A stretch of 60,734 nt of DNA from Haplosporangium gracile (lineage: Eukaryota; Mortierellomycota; Mortierellomycetes; Mortierellales; Mortierellaceae): NCBI GenBank assembly GCA_015499985.1, contig JAAAUF010000109.1, positions 1 through 60,734 of the forward strand, in the 5' to 3' direction. Below the pieces are notes generated by a model that was not told where the DNA came from, did no database searches, and was given only the letters and a program-made list of their open reading frames with translations. This document shows positions 45,576-60,734 of the stretch, one piece after another. The stretch's first letter is position 1. Each line of letters opens with the position of its first letter. Position numbers and translations under genes: made by a program.

Positions 45576-46574
45576 AAGAAAAAAGAAAGAAAGGCCGCCA
45601 ATTCAACATCCCCCGACCAGACCGGCTACGAAGGAAGGAGTGACAGAGAGTGCAATGAACCCCCCCTCTTTTGGGAATCAACTGCATAGAGGGTGATTCC
45701 TCTTTTTATCCAGGTACGCCAATCACAGGGCACCATTACTCATGAACTCTCAGATCAGCCATGAACCATCGACGCTAACAAGGTTTTCTCTTCTTCATTT
45801 TTGCCTTCTTTTTTTTTTCTTGAGGTCATTAGACTACTCTCTCGTTCTACATGCCACACAGATTCGTTGTCTATGCCGTGTGCAGTGTGATGGCAAAGAA
45901 AACAGAATTATGACCAAAGGATAGAGAAAAAAAAAACCTGATCAGTAGCTATTTTTGTTGTCAAACAAGTGACGGCAAGCCACTTGTTTGTTGTTGTGTC
46001 CTATTTTTTTATTTGTTCGTTTGTTTGTTTGTTCAAAAAAGAAACCCGATTTCACCCAGATCGTGAAACCTGGCTTCTCACCTCCACTCGCTCTTTCGCA
46101 CTACCTTCCCAAAAAAGGCCCTAGGGATACCATTCGGTACCTTTTTTTGTTGTCTTTGATCTCAACCTATAGAAGAACATGGCCGTCAGGGAACAGCACA
46201 GGAAAAAAGAAGACCTTTCTGGTCGATCTACCCTTTTTTTTTTTACGATCTGCTTTGCTTGCTTGTTTGGTTGATATTGTAAAACTTGACTTACCGAAAC
46301 GAAAACGCAACGCTACGCTACGCACACAGAATCGCGTCAGCAGCAAATGAAAAAAAAATGCCATGCTGCTAAGCAACAAAAAGTAAAACGTAAAAACAAG
46401 CAATGTGTGCACCTTCCTCCTCCTCCTACTGTCCTTACTCGCTTTGTCCTCCTTGAGATGAGAGATAAGGGGAGAGAGAAAGGGGTTTTCATACTTTTTT
46501 TGTTGTTGTTGTTTGTTGGCTGTTTTTTGCTGACACAAGACTGCATGCATACTTTGTCAACGGGACGGGAGGGA

Positions 46575-46616
46575 AGGACAGAGACAGAGGGACAGAGGGA
46601 CAGAGGGACAGAGGGG
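46575..46616. repeat. 8-bp repeat (GGACAGAG)n
   Basis: About four tandem units with one imperfect leading unit, in the gene-free block; a short TTTGG repeat follows at about 46634-46655. Confidence 0.8.
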
Positions 46617-47840
46617 GTCATGCAGTATCTTCATTTGGTTTGGTTTGGTTTGGTTTTTCACTTCTGCGTTGTCCTTTGTTGTGTCGTGTTGTGCAGTTTT
46701 GTTGCTGTTCGATTATAACTGTTTTTCTTTATCTTTCCTCCCTATCATCCTTGGATGACAAGATATAAAATAGAACCATGAAATGAATGCGATCAAACTG
46801 GCCTTTCCCTAGATCACCTCTCTCTCCCATCCCCCAAGGTTGTTTATGAAATGCAGCTCGACCGTTTCTGACGACATCTACTTACAAAACTACGAATACA
46901 CACAAAAAGCCTGGTCGAGAGAGAACAAAGGACACGACGACGCTGTTAATAGGATACATGTTCACATCGCCCTTTCAAAAAAAAAAAAAAGAAATGCTGC
47001 CTCCTCACTTATAGTCTCGTCGCCCCCCAAAATCTCTAAACAAAACAAACAAAACAACGACCATCAAGTGGTTTCTTGTTGTTTGGTTGCTTCATCTGAA
47101 CTGAGTGGAAAAAAAAAGAGGAGGGAGCGGACATCGATGCAAATTTTATGATCCAACATCTGCAAAAGTGCCTCAACCGCTGAAGAAAAATGATTGTGTA
47201 ATGTGGTGTGGAGAACGAAGAAAGGAAAAGGGTCCCTTACCCAAAATAGGCTATCACCTTTGTCATTTTCTAGCGCCTTCTCTCTCCTTCTTTTTCAGAA
47301 TCTGGAAGTGTAGGGGCGTTGTTCAACAACGTTCAAGAAAAGACGTGCCATCATTTTAGAACCATAGACGTAACAACCTCAACAGAAGACTAGACTAATT
47401 AGTAAGAAAGAAAAGAAGAAGAGGCATAGCATGTCGTGAGATGCACAATGAAAAAAAAGTTGCAAGTGAGCACCTTTTCACCACCAGTAAAGTTGCACGA
47501 ATGAGATAGATAGGGAGGAAAGGTGGTGAAAGGTAAGATAGATAGATGAAAACAAAAAAAAACAGAAGAGTAAAATGAAATGAAAAGTGGACATGCATGC
47601 ATGCGAGCAACCCAACCCAACCAACCAAACCAACCAAAGAAGGGAATTGAGGGGTTTTATGATGAGAAAAACCTGTTTTCCACTTTCTTGCCCTGACGTT
47701 TTTATTTTTGTCTTCCCAGTCTAGTCTTGGTTCATGTTCCCTCACTCTGTTCTCCACCTTCTATCGATGCGTTCTTTTTTTTTTCTTTTGTCACACAACA
47801 CAACAAACACAACTCTGTCCCAGAGCCCTTTCTCTTTACC

Positions 47841-47863
47841 CTGTCTGTCTGTCTGTCTGTCTG
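47841..47863. repeat. (CTGT)n microsatellite
   Basis: Five to six CTGT units followed by a (CT)n run, in non-coding sequence. Confidence 0.8.
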
Positions 47864-50800
47864 CTCTCTCTCTCTTTGTTTGTGCTCTGATGCTCCCGTT
47901 TTAATTTTTCCATAAGTGACCCCATGACTTGCCATGGGAAGAAGCACGTTATTGATTTGGTAGGGCAGAAAAGAAAAGACAGGGGGTGAGAGAGAAGGGA
48001 AGGGCTTGGAGAAAAAGAATCCACCCACCACTGGCTGAGTGTGGCGTTATTTTCCTGCTCCCTGGCTAAAAGGGCACACAGAAGTGTTATTGTTTATATG
48101 AGAGCGTGTATGTCGTGGGGGAGGAGAGGCCAAGTGAGTTGTGAGCACTTTTTCTGAAAAGAAAAGGTTGCGCTTAAAATTCAACCAGGGGACAGACAGG
48201 CAGGGGGCAGAGAGAAAAGTGGAGGTGGATGATATGGGACCCGTGATTTTAACAAAGCGAGGAAAAAGAAAGAGAGAGAGCCCTCTGGCGTGTTTAGGTG
48301 TGGTAGACGAGTTAACCTCGTTTGTGCAACGATAGGGGGGTACGGGTCGGTTGCCTTCCTTCCTTTCTTGCTTGGTTGCTCACTCTGTGGGTAGTTTGCC
48401 CCCGGTACCTTTTTAAAGCTCTCACCAGTCACGTAAAAGAAATCGAGGTGGTGCTTGCTTGCCTGCTTGCTTGTTGACTGACTGGTAACGGTACGGTAGC
48501 GGTGAGCAATTGAAAGGTCCCAGTTTTCTCCCTTCCCTTCTTCCTCTGCACACAATTGGAAAAAATGGGGCGGGTCTTTCCCTATCGCGTGTGTGTGGTT
48601 GGGATATGAGACCGGGTCAGAGCCTGTTGTAGTAGGAAAAGTCAATTCAGGGTGAAAAAGAAACCGGTAGAAACACAAACAAGGGAGTGGCGAAGGAAGG
48701 TACAGACGAACGACGATCTACTCGGCCGAAAATAACACCAAGAAAGAAGGGAAGGGGACGCAACAATATGGAGGGGTTTAGGTGAAGTGGAGGTCGAAGG
48801 GGTCAGGGGCCTGGAACTGACGTAAGACGAATCAACACGGGGAGAGAGGGAGGCATATCGGGCAACACGCGAGGAAATGGAAAAGTAAAATTGAGTAGAT
48901 AAAAAAAAGTTCAATTGCGAGGAAGATCGTCATCATCATCGTTACTGGGCTACGTGCCCTACTAGCGTGGATTAGGAATGGAGACGACAAAAGGAAACAT
49001 AGAAAGCAGCAATACCCCGCATATTTCTCCGTTCCTCCTCTAATGTTCCCTGAAGCTCTTGTAAGAAGTTACAGAAAGAAGCAAAAGAGAGACATGCAAC
49101 AAGGGTGGGGCGGGCCGACAATTTGACAAGGTTCGTTTTACACTACGCGCATCGAGATCTCTAAACGAGCAATCACTACAACAAACAAAGAGAAAAGGAT
49201 GGGATTGCTTTTGGGGCAATGAGCATGGGAAAGAATGAGTGGGAGACGAAGAGGGTAGAATAAATAAAAAAGAAAAAAAAAAGCATTGTTCGCTCGCTCA
49301 TTCCTCTTTGTTGGCTGCAGTTGTTCGTTAGTCTGTTTATCTAACTTGACATCATCATCTGACTGACAGACGGCAAACAGACGAACTCCTAATGCATTTC
49401 CCGCTTTGGTCGCTTTTACAGAAAAGCAGCGACGGAGAATAATGTGGGGACGAATGCTGAGGGGAAAAAAGCGACAAGGACCTCAGCGCTCGAGACACTT
49501 ACAATGGTCCAGCCAGCCCTGCCTTGCCGAGATGGTCAGACGAGTAGATGCGAGAACACAAAAAAATGAACAAAATGAACCGATAAACAAAGAGAGCGGC
49601 GACATACTAACAAACAAACAAACAAAGAAAAGGAGAAAGGATGTCGATGCATAAGTGTCCGAAATGACAATACACAGACAGTGGGATGAGAAGAATGAGG
49701 GACGACGTGCCTCTCTCCTTCTCTCCTTCTCACTTCACTCACCCCTGTGATACGCACTACTTTGGTCTTTGTGCAACCATGGACGAATTGCTCCCCCTCT
49801 GACCTTTTCTTTGACTTTCGCTAGTTTAGGGACTTTGGACGCGAAAAAAATAAAAGATGCATTATGCATCCAGACCATTACCAGTAACGGCTCTCATCTT
49901 TTTTTTTTTTCCATTTTGTGTTTATTTTATGTTGTACTGTAGTTGATCAAAAAAAGAAAACAAAGAGGTACCTTCTCCAGACAGACAGAGAACAAGGGAC
50001 CTTTTCGTGTATATATATGTATAAACTGAAAAATAAAAATGTGTAGAGGATGGCTCTTCACCTTTACTATCCGCAGACAATGTATGAGAAATAGAAAATC
50101 ATCCACCTTTTCAAACCATCTCTGCACAAACGTTGAGAAAATAAGAGTCTATCGATATATCAAGTTAAACAGGTGTCAATTGCGAATAGTATTAAAAAAC
50201 ATGTGTAGATGGGAGCCGTATTACAACATGGATGCCACAGCGGATGATGAAAAGGGTAGGAAGCTGAAATAACGTGTGCGGATAGGCGATGACAACATGG
50301 AGCAAACAGATGGCGAGAATGACGAACACGTTCGGAGGATATTCGACCACACTTGTATACACTCACTGTGAACTCCTCTCCTATGTATTAGATCAGGGAA
50401 CTCTTTGTAACCAGGTGCACTGGAGGAGAAGAAAAACAAGACACGATGAGAAAAAGAGAGTTGGAGCGAATCGTAGAGAAGGGGGCGAGTAGGGGTGTTT
50501 GCCAATGAATGTAAGGACCCATCAAGGTTAGAGTTTTTTTTTTTTAACCCTCTTGCTCATTTTTTTTTCTCCTATCTCTCCTCTCTTTGTTGCTGCTGTC
50601 TCTCTTTGACCAGTGTAACTGTACCCAATCCTTATTTTTTTGCATGCTCTCAATAAGATTTTTTTTTTTTGACTTGGTTGTGGGCTCGGATGTTGGCTCA
50701 CACAAAGAATGAAGGATCCAATGAGAATGAAGACGAGGAAGGCTGAATCTAATGATGCCATTCATATTCAGAAACATGCCTTCATTCTCCTCTCTGCCTG

Positions 50801-50884
50801 CGTAAAATTAAGATGAAAAAAAAGAGGGTACGCTGCCAAATACTGCAGCGATTTTAACTAAGCTCAGAAATGAAAAAAAAGAAC

Positions 50885-50926
50885 AGAGGCAAGAGGCAAG
50901 AGGCAAGAGGCAAGAGGCAAGAGGCG
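50885..50926. repeat. 7-bp minisatellite (AGAGGCA)n
   Basis: Six near-identical AGAGGCA units. It resembles in unit length the GGAGAAG minisatellite at 32424. Confidence 0.85.
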
Positions 50927-53612
50927 AGAGGAGAATGAAGATCAGTTTTTACACTTTTCAGTATTATGGTTAGCCTCTCTCTTGTCATCGTTTTGGAAGA
51001 GGCTTTATGATTGGTCCCATTGCCTTTCTTGTCCTCCTCTCCACAAACAAAATAGAAAAGCTTGTTGTTAACCTGAAAACGGCAAGCAATGAAGATTGAG
51101 ATCTCTAAACAAGTACCCCTGAAAAACAAAGACAAACAAACAAACCTGCTCTTTAAAGAGTGACACTCCTAGCGAACGGTAGATTATCTCCTTCCCACTC
51201 GGGTCACCTATCGACCTTAGTGCATCGCTTGAACCTTTTCATTTCTTTTTTTCCTGGCATGCAGGTAAAAGAAATGAAAAATGGGAAATGAACAGATGAC
51301 CTTCCCTGTTAGTTTCTTTCCCCCGCACACAGAACTGTTTTGCTATCTTGTACGCCATGCGATCTGTTGAAGAGAATGGTGAGCCTCTTCATGTCGTCTT
51401 TTTTTTATTTATTTTTCTTTTCTGGATCGTATGTCTCTCTCCAATGGCTATGGTACTGGCCTCTTCAGTTGACCCTAGTCAGAGTACATTCCTTCCTTTT
51501 CGCCTCAATGCTCATCTGCGTCGCTTTGTCCTTTTGCATTGAGACAAAAACAAGGCTTCATCATCATCGCCGCGAGGCAAAACGACGAGTGTTCCAACAA
51601 AAAAAAAATAGGAGTGGTAATGGTGAAAGGTTATGCTTTGATCATTTCATGGTCGCATGTATCAATTACCCAGACGGAGAGGATGGTAACTGATGTCCGG
51701 AGAAGCAATGGACCCATGCAATAAAAACAACAGCAGGAAACCACACAACGATGTAGCGACACAAGAAATTTACAAACATAGACAAGATGTATGGCAGCCT
51801 AACACACTCTGGCACTGAACCTTGCTTTATTATTTTTTCCCAAGATTCCTTCCCTTCTTTCCCCCCAACAGTTTACTCTGGCAGAACCTATAGGCAGAGA
51901 TGTTTAACGCATGGTTCGAAGTGCGATATGGTTTTGTGTGTGTTTTATGATGCAAGACATCAATGGCCAACGCATGAAGAACGAGAGGACATATTAGAAG
52001 TGGAAAATAGGCCGAAGAGGAAAATTGGCCGAAGAGCCAAAGGCAAAAAATGAACGGAGAGAGAAAAAAAAAATGAACGAGGAAAGAAAGGTGAAAGATG
52101 GAACCAACCTTGTGTTCATTTTTTTTTCGGAGATGTGTTTGGTGAATGTTTCTCTTCAGCAACAACAAAAAATGAAAAGGTAAGGATCGGAAGCGAGAGA
52201 GAGAACCAAACCATGTAAAGAAGAAATGAAAAGTCTAACTCCGTCGCAGACTAGCCTAGGGCAATGTGAACCGTACACAAAGATCCGCACTCCACTCACG
52301 CATATCTTGGTTCCCTTCAACCATGTCCGTCCCACCTAACTTGCCTCAAATGTGAATTGGAGGGAAATACATTTTCCCCTCAGTGATTCATGGAGCATGG
52401 GCCACCATTGGTCCACTTGTGCATTTCGCCCTTTTTTCATTTTTGTTACACGCTAGAAGAAAAGTATATGATTCTCTGGACAGTCCTCCACCCTAGTTAC
52501 GACCAGATAGATAGAGAAATGAGCGTTCAAGGGGGGGTAGAAATCTGTCTGCCTTTGAAAAATGGGCAGAACGTAAATTTCAATCGAGGTTGCTATGCAA
52601 TGGGTTGGTGAGGTTGGCCACCATAAACGACAAAGACGGTTCCCCATTCCCTCTTGCCGTCCAAGGGGCGTAAAGGAACATACCCAGCAACAAATAGCCT
52701 ATCAGAATCCAAGGTCCATTCCGCTTTTTTTCTTCTCAAGTCCTTCCACCCTCAGCTATTCGTGATCCCCACTTCCCGCTTCCCTTTCCCACATCCACAC
52801 ACCCCATCTATGCTGTACTCTTCCAATTGTTCTCTTTCACCATCTTTGACATTATTATTTTTCGCAATAATGCAACGCCTTAAGTAAACCTTGACGCTTT
52901 TGTTACTCAGACATAAGACTCTATGACGGAGCTCCTTTCTTCCGTTGGGGACTCGTTTACGAAGTAATTTTGACCTGTTAGGATCTTGAAAAAAAAATAG
53001 TCTTAAATCTTTTTCGTCTTCTTTTTCCAAGAAGATGAATAACCAGTCCTAGTCTTAGTTCCGGTCCCAAGTATTCCCTACCTCCACATTATTCATATTT
53101 ATTCTACTCGCTGTGCGCCTTTCTACACTAACTCGCCCTGAATTATGCTCGGACAAATGTGAAGGAACATTCGATAATATGTAACAAAAACCAAAAAAAA
53201 AAAAAAGGTGATGCCACTGATGTACTTTTCCTTTCTGTCAGTATCCATTAACCTTCAAGAAACCAAGACTTTTCTCAGCAAGAGTCTGCGCGGCCCTTTA
53301 ACTTCCTAAGCACTCTCTGTTACACTTTGACCTATTTGCCAGTCGTTGTTACCCTTGTTATTCATGATGATTGTACCCTCCTTCCTGTTCCCTTGGAAAC
53401 AGAAACCACCTCAATCTAGGGTTACACGGTTCTCTGAACGAGAATGGAAAAGAAAAACATACAAGTAGGTCGGGAAGGAGATCAAGATGAATTAAAAAGG
53501 GGATGGCATTTTGAGATTGCTGAAAGGGTTCTATCATGAATCTAAAAGAATGAATCGACTGAAGGACGTTTTTTTGATGAATAATAAAAATCTAGGAGAT
53601 GCGCTATTCTCT

Positions 53613-55410
53613 CTATAGACGCGCTTTATTTCTACGGCTCTCCATGACCTTCTGGGGGCGAACACGGAGACGGTGCTCATGGAAGGGTTGAACACCTAGT
53701 CTGGCCTTCATCCCCCTCAGACCCGGATGGTTCTTATCAATCTTCTTTTGCTTTTCGTTCAGCTCCTGGACCATCTCAACACACGATCCAGACCCACAGG
53801 TGCCCTGGTGCTTCTGTTGACAGGCCGGGCAAGAGATCATCAGCAAGTTACAGGCCATGTTGGAGCAGTTTGAGAACGTGTCACAGGCAGTGCCGCAGAT
53901 ATGACAGGTCGCCAAAACTTCGTCCGTGATGGGTTCTCCAAGACGCTTGTCAAACGTAAAGTTCTTGCCCTTGTAGATCGACTTGACCTCTTCTTCGTCG
54001 CGACCCTCCGCGATTCGTTGTTCCCGCTGGTCTTGAATATAGCGACCGTAGGCAGTGACGCCTCCCCGAAGCATCTTGACAGACTTGAATCCGTTCGACT
54101 TGAGGAGCGCACCTGACCGGGTACAGCGGATTCCTCCGGTGCAATACATGTAAATCTCTTGGTCCTCCTTGCCCTTGCAGATATCCAGCATGGCGTCCAC
54201 ATTCTCCTTGAACGTTGTCACATCTGGTCGGATAGCATGCTCAAAATGTCCGATTGAGCTGTTTTTATTTAAACAGATACAAAAGAAGAAAGGGAGTATG
54301 CGTTGGTAAGTACATTTGTACAAAAGAGGTCATTGATGCGGGACAAAAACGATAGAGGAGTTCGAGAGAGCCTAGAGTGGGTACCTTTCATAGTGGTTTC
54401 TCATGTCGATCAGAATGGGAGGTGTAGTTTGAGAAGATAGCTCGTTGTGCCACTCCTCGGGAGTCAGGTATGTTGGCTCATTGTAGATATCAAACATGCT
54501 ATTGTCAATCCCATCCGCTACCAACTTTTTCAAGTGGGGAGTACGAGCAAACCGAATTAGTACGGGTGTAACCAACAATACAAAAAAATAACCCTATTAT
54601 GCTGAGCAGGCATACGAACTGCCTAGCAAAAGGCAAGTCTCGGCCCTGAGTACAAAAAAGGAGAAAAGAAAACAGTACCTGTCCTTTGATTCGAACATGC
54701 AATTTCTTAAAGGCTTTGCCCTCGGACATGGCAGGGTTGAAGCGGATCTTGTCAAAGATGGGCCAATGGGCAGCATAATAGGCCTTGAGGTCCTCTACCC
54801 GATCTTTGGGACAGCTAATCTGGGCATTAATACCCTCGATCGAGACGTAGATTCTTCCCACGATATCCATGGCTCGTAAGTCTGTGAGGAAGAAGTACTG
54901 GATCTTCAGAAGATCCTCTTTTTCGGGGATGGGTCGGAACTGGTAATAGGATAGGGTGACATAGTCTTTAGAGGGTGGGTGAGGAGTCCTTTGGATATAG
55001 TCGCGCAAAAGTCGAGCATTGACTTTGGATAGTCCTTCGGCTCCTTCAAGTCCGGAAGGTAACTGGACTCGAATACTTCCATCCAGGAACACCTGGCTGT
55101 GAGAGGATGAAGGAGAAGGAGGAAAAGGAGTAGGAAGGCGCTTGCTGGATGGGTTTGTGGATAGGGTAGAATTGGGTCCATTGGTCGAGGTAGAGTGGAG
55201 TGCTCTGAACAGAGAAGGTGTTGTATAGTGGAGGCTGTTGTTACTGCTAGTTGCCCGAGGGAAAAGTGTTATAGCTGTTTGGCGGGAAGTAAGGCTGTGT
55301 GGGCGTGAAGAGACGACGGTAAAGAAGCGAGTCCTGAGCGAGGTGAGGAGGTGGCGAGTAGGTAGCGGTGGGGAGGCGATGAGCGCCCGCGATTGGGATG
55401 CGGCGAGCAT
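53613..55410 (-). CDS. TrhO/TSTD2-like rhodanese-domain protein, probably mitochondrial (tRNA U34 hydroxylase family)
   Basis: Bacterial TrhO (YceA, UPF0176) hydroxylates uridine 34 of some tRNAs; TSTD2 is the animal relative. Exons 55410-54679, 54524-54385 and 54258-53613 join in phase to give 505 residues. The N terminus (about 1-80) is rich in Arg, Ser and Thr with no acidic residues, consistent with a mitochondrial presequence. Residues ~145-245 match the N-terminal UPF0176 fold: KDYVTLSYYQFRPI, GRIYVSIEGINAQIS, KLHVRIKGQ. The rhodanese domain follows: YLTPEEWHNEL, ILIDMRNHYESSIGHFEHAI, and the active loop YCTGGIRCTRS, with Cys330 as likely catalytic residue. The C terminus carries the cysteine-rich rhodanese-C zinc motif CHICGTACDTFSNCSN...CPACQQKHQGTCGSGSC. 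The exon 2 start (after AAAAAG) was chosen for phase and a GTACTAAT branch-like site. Divergent from pkc1. Confidence 0.88.
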
Positions 55411-55949
55411 GGGTTCGGCAATGAGGAAGTTAAAAAAATGGACAAGGCAGGGGTAGAAGCTTTTTTTTATAAAAAAATTTTACCCTCTGGCAATGTGACT
55501 GGCAAACCCTAAGTGGGCAACTGGCCCTGCGAAGTTGGCCCCTGTCCCTGGAGTGGACATGACCTGACTGACTGTCAAGTAGAGTAGTAGAGTAGGTGGC
55601 AACAGGCAGGGTCAAGTTCGCCTCTCCAACTTTTTTTTCTTGCTCCCACACTCTCTCCTTTCGTCACCGTTCCTTTTCTTTTGTCCTCTTTTCACTTCCC
55701 CCCTCCCCCCCATCCTCACTCCTTACTCCACTCAAGCCTCCACCACTCTTTGCTTCTCTCCTCTACATATTCCTTCGTTGCCTCTCCTCTTCACATACAC
55801 GCAGTCAGGAGCAGCCAGACAGACTAGACTTTGACTCAACCCGACTCCTCCATTCCACTCCACTTGCCACCACTAATACCGCCTAATAATACGCAACACA
55901 CCCACACACCTTCCCTTTCACCACCACCAGAGGAGAGCAGCAACCCAAT
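55411..55949. promoter_or_regulatory. Divergent promoter of the TrhO-like gene and pkc1
   Basis: 539 bp between the two start codons. The pkc1 side (55625-55900) is C/T-rich and then C/A-rich on the + strand, as seen upstream of other + strand genes in the window. Confidence 0.5.
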
Positions 55950-60664
<4,715 letters not shown>

Positions 60665-60688
60665 ACGACCGTTTATTTATGTCAAGGG

Positions 60689-60694
60689 AATAAA
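60689..60694 (+). terminator. Putative polyadenylation signal AATAAA (pkc1)
   Basis: A perfect AATAAA lies 25 nt after the pkc1 stop codon. Assignment rests on position only. Confidence 0.5.
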
Positions 60695-60734
60695 CAGTCA
60701 TGTGATCGATGTTGTTATTTTGCTGCTTTTTTTT

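Larger units (their letters stand above)
43024..53612. other. 10.6 kb stretch without a supported gene
   Basis: Extends from the RGS start codon to the stop of the TrhO-like gene; the left end must include the RGS promoter. It is full of homopolymers and microsatellites (for example 44027-44096, 45534-45570, 46575-46616, 47841-47863, 50885-50926). Open frames reach 165 codons (48181-48678, minus) but none shows a domain, and composition follows the local base bias. No tRNA-like T-arm with a matching acceptor stem, rRNA, snRNA or transposon ORF was recognised. Multi-exon genes with very short exons could still be missed by eye. Confidence 0.5.

Noticed and set aside
48181..48678. 165-codon minus-strand open frame in the gene-free block
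   Set aside because: No domain, no conserved-looking blocks, no plausible start context or introns.

Overview
The window is nuclear DNA from a filamentous fungus. It holds 16 protein genes that I can support, and almost all are split by short GT...AG introns (most 60-400 nt, many with a CTAAC-like branch site). The gene set is plainly fungal: Pkc1 with HR1-C2-C1-C1-kinase order, a FHA-plus-forkhead factor, a PKA regulatory subunit, Atp17, and an RGS protein. A type III glutamine synthetase and the dense introns point to an early-diverging lineage such as Mortierellomycota or Mucoromycota. That placement is inference, since no rRNA or ITS is present.

Layout from left to right. (1) 1-6.0 kb: the 3' end of glutamine synthetase III (+), converging on cdt1 (-), which is divergent from an unrecognised coiled-coil gene (+). 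(2) 7-11.7 kb: rps26 (+) and a large uncharacterised membrane protein with polyQ and acidic tails (+). (3) 11.8-20.6 kb, all on the minus strand: a secreted CPAF-like S41 peptidase, the HDEL receptor erd2, and a Ser-rich protein with one C-terminal membrane segment, interrupted by a 10-N assembly gap. (4) 24.6-30.3 kb: yvh1 (-), divergent from a KIAA1143/DUF4604-like gene (+), whose stop codon lies 39 bp from that of the convergent forkhead gene (-). (5) 35-43 kb: PKA regulatory subunit (+) with a 1.56 kb first intron, atp17 (-), and an RGS protein (-). (6) 43.0-53.6 kb: a 10.6 kb microsatellite-rich stretch with no supported gene. (7) 53.6-60.7 kb: a TrhO/TSTD2-like rhodanese protein (-), divergent from pkc1 (+), which is complete.

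There is no operon logic. Several genes belong to signalling and cell-wall or secretion control (PKC, PKA-R, RGS, Yvh1, Erd2), to replication or the cell cycle (Cdt1, forkhead), or to mitochondria (Atp17, the TrhO-like protein), but their proximity need not be functional. I found no tRNA, rRNA, CRISPR array, transposon ORF or viral remnant. The items most worth follow-up are the multi-pass membrane/polyQ/acidic protein, the coiled-coil gene sharing a promoter with cdt1, the TrhO-like enzyme, the 10.6 kb gene-free block, and the strand-oriented pyrimidine tracts upstream of several genes. Exon boundaries were read by eye and checked for phase; no alignment or database search was run.
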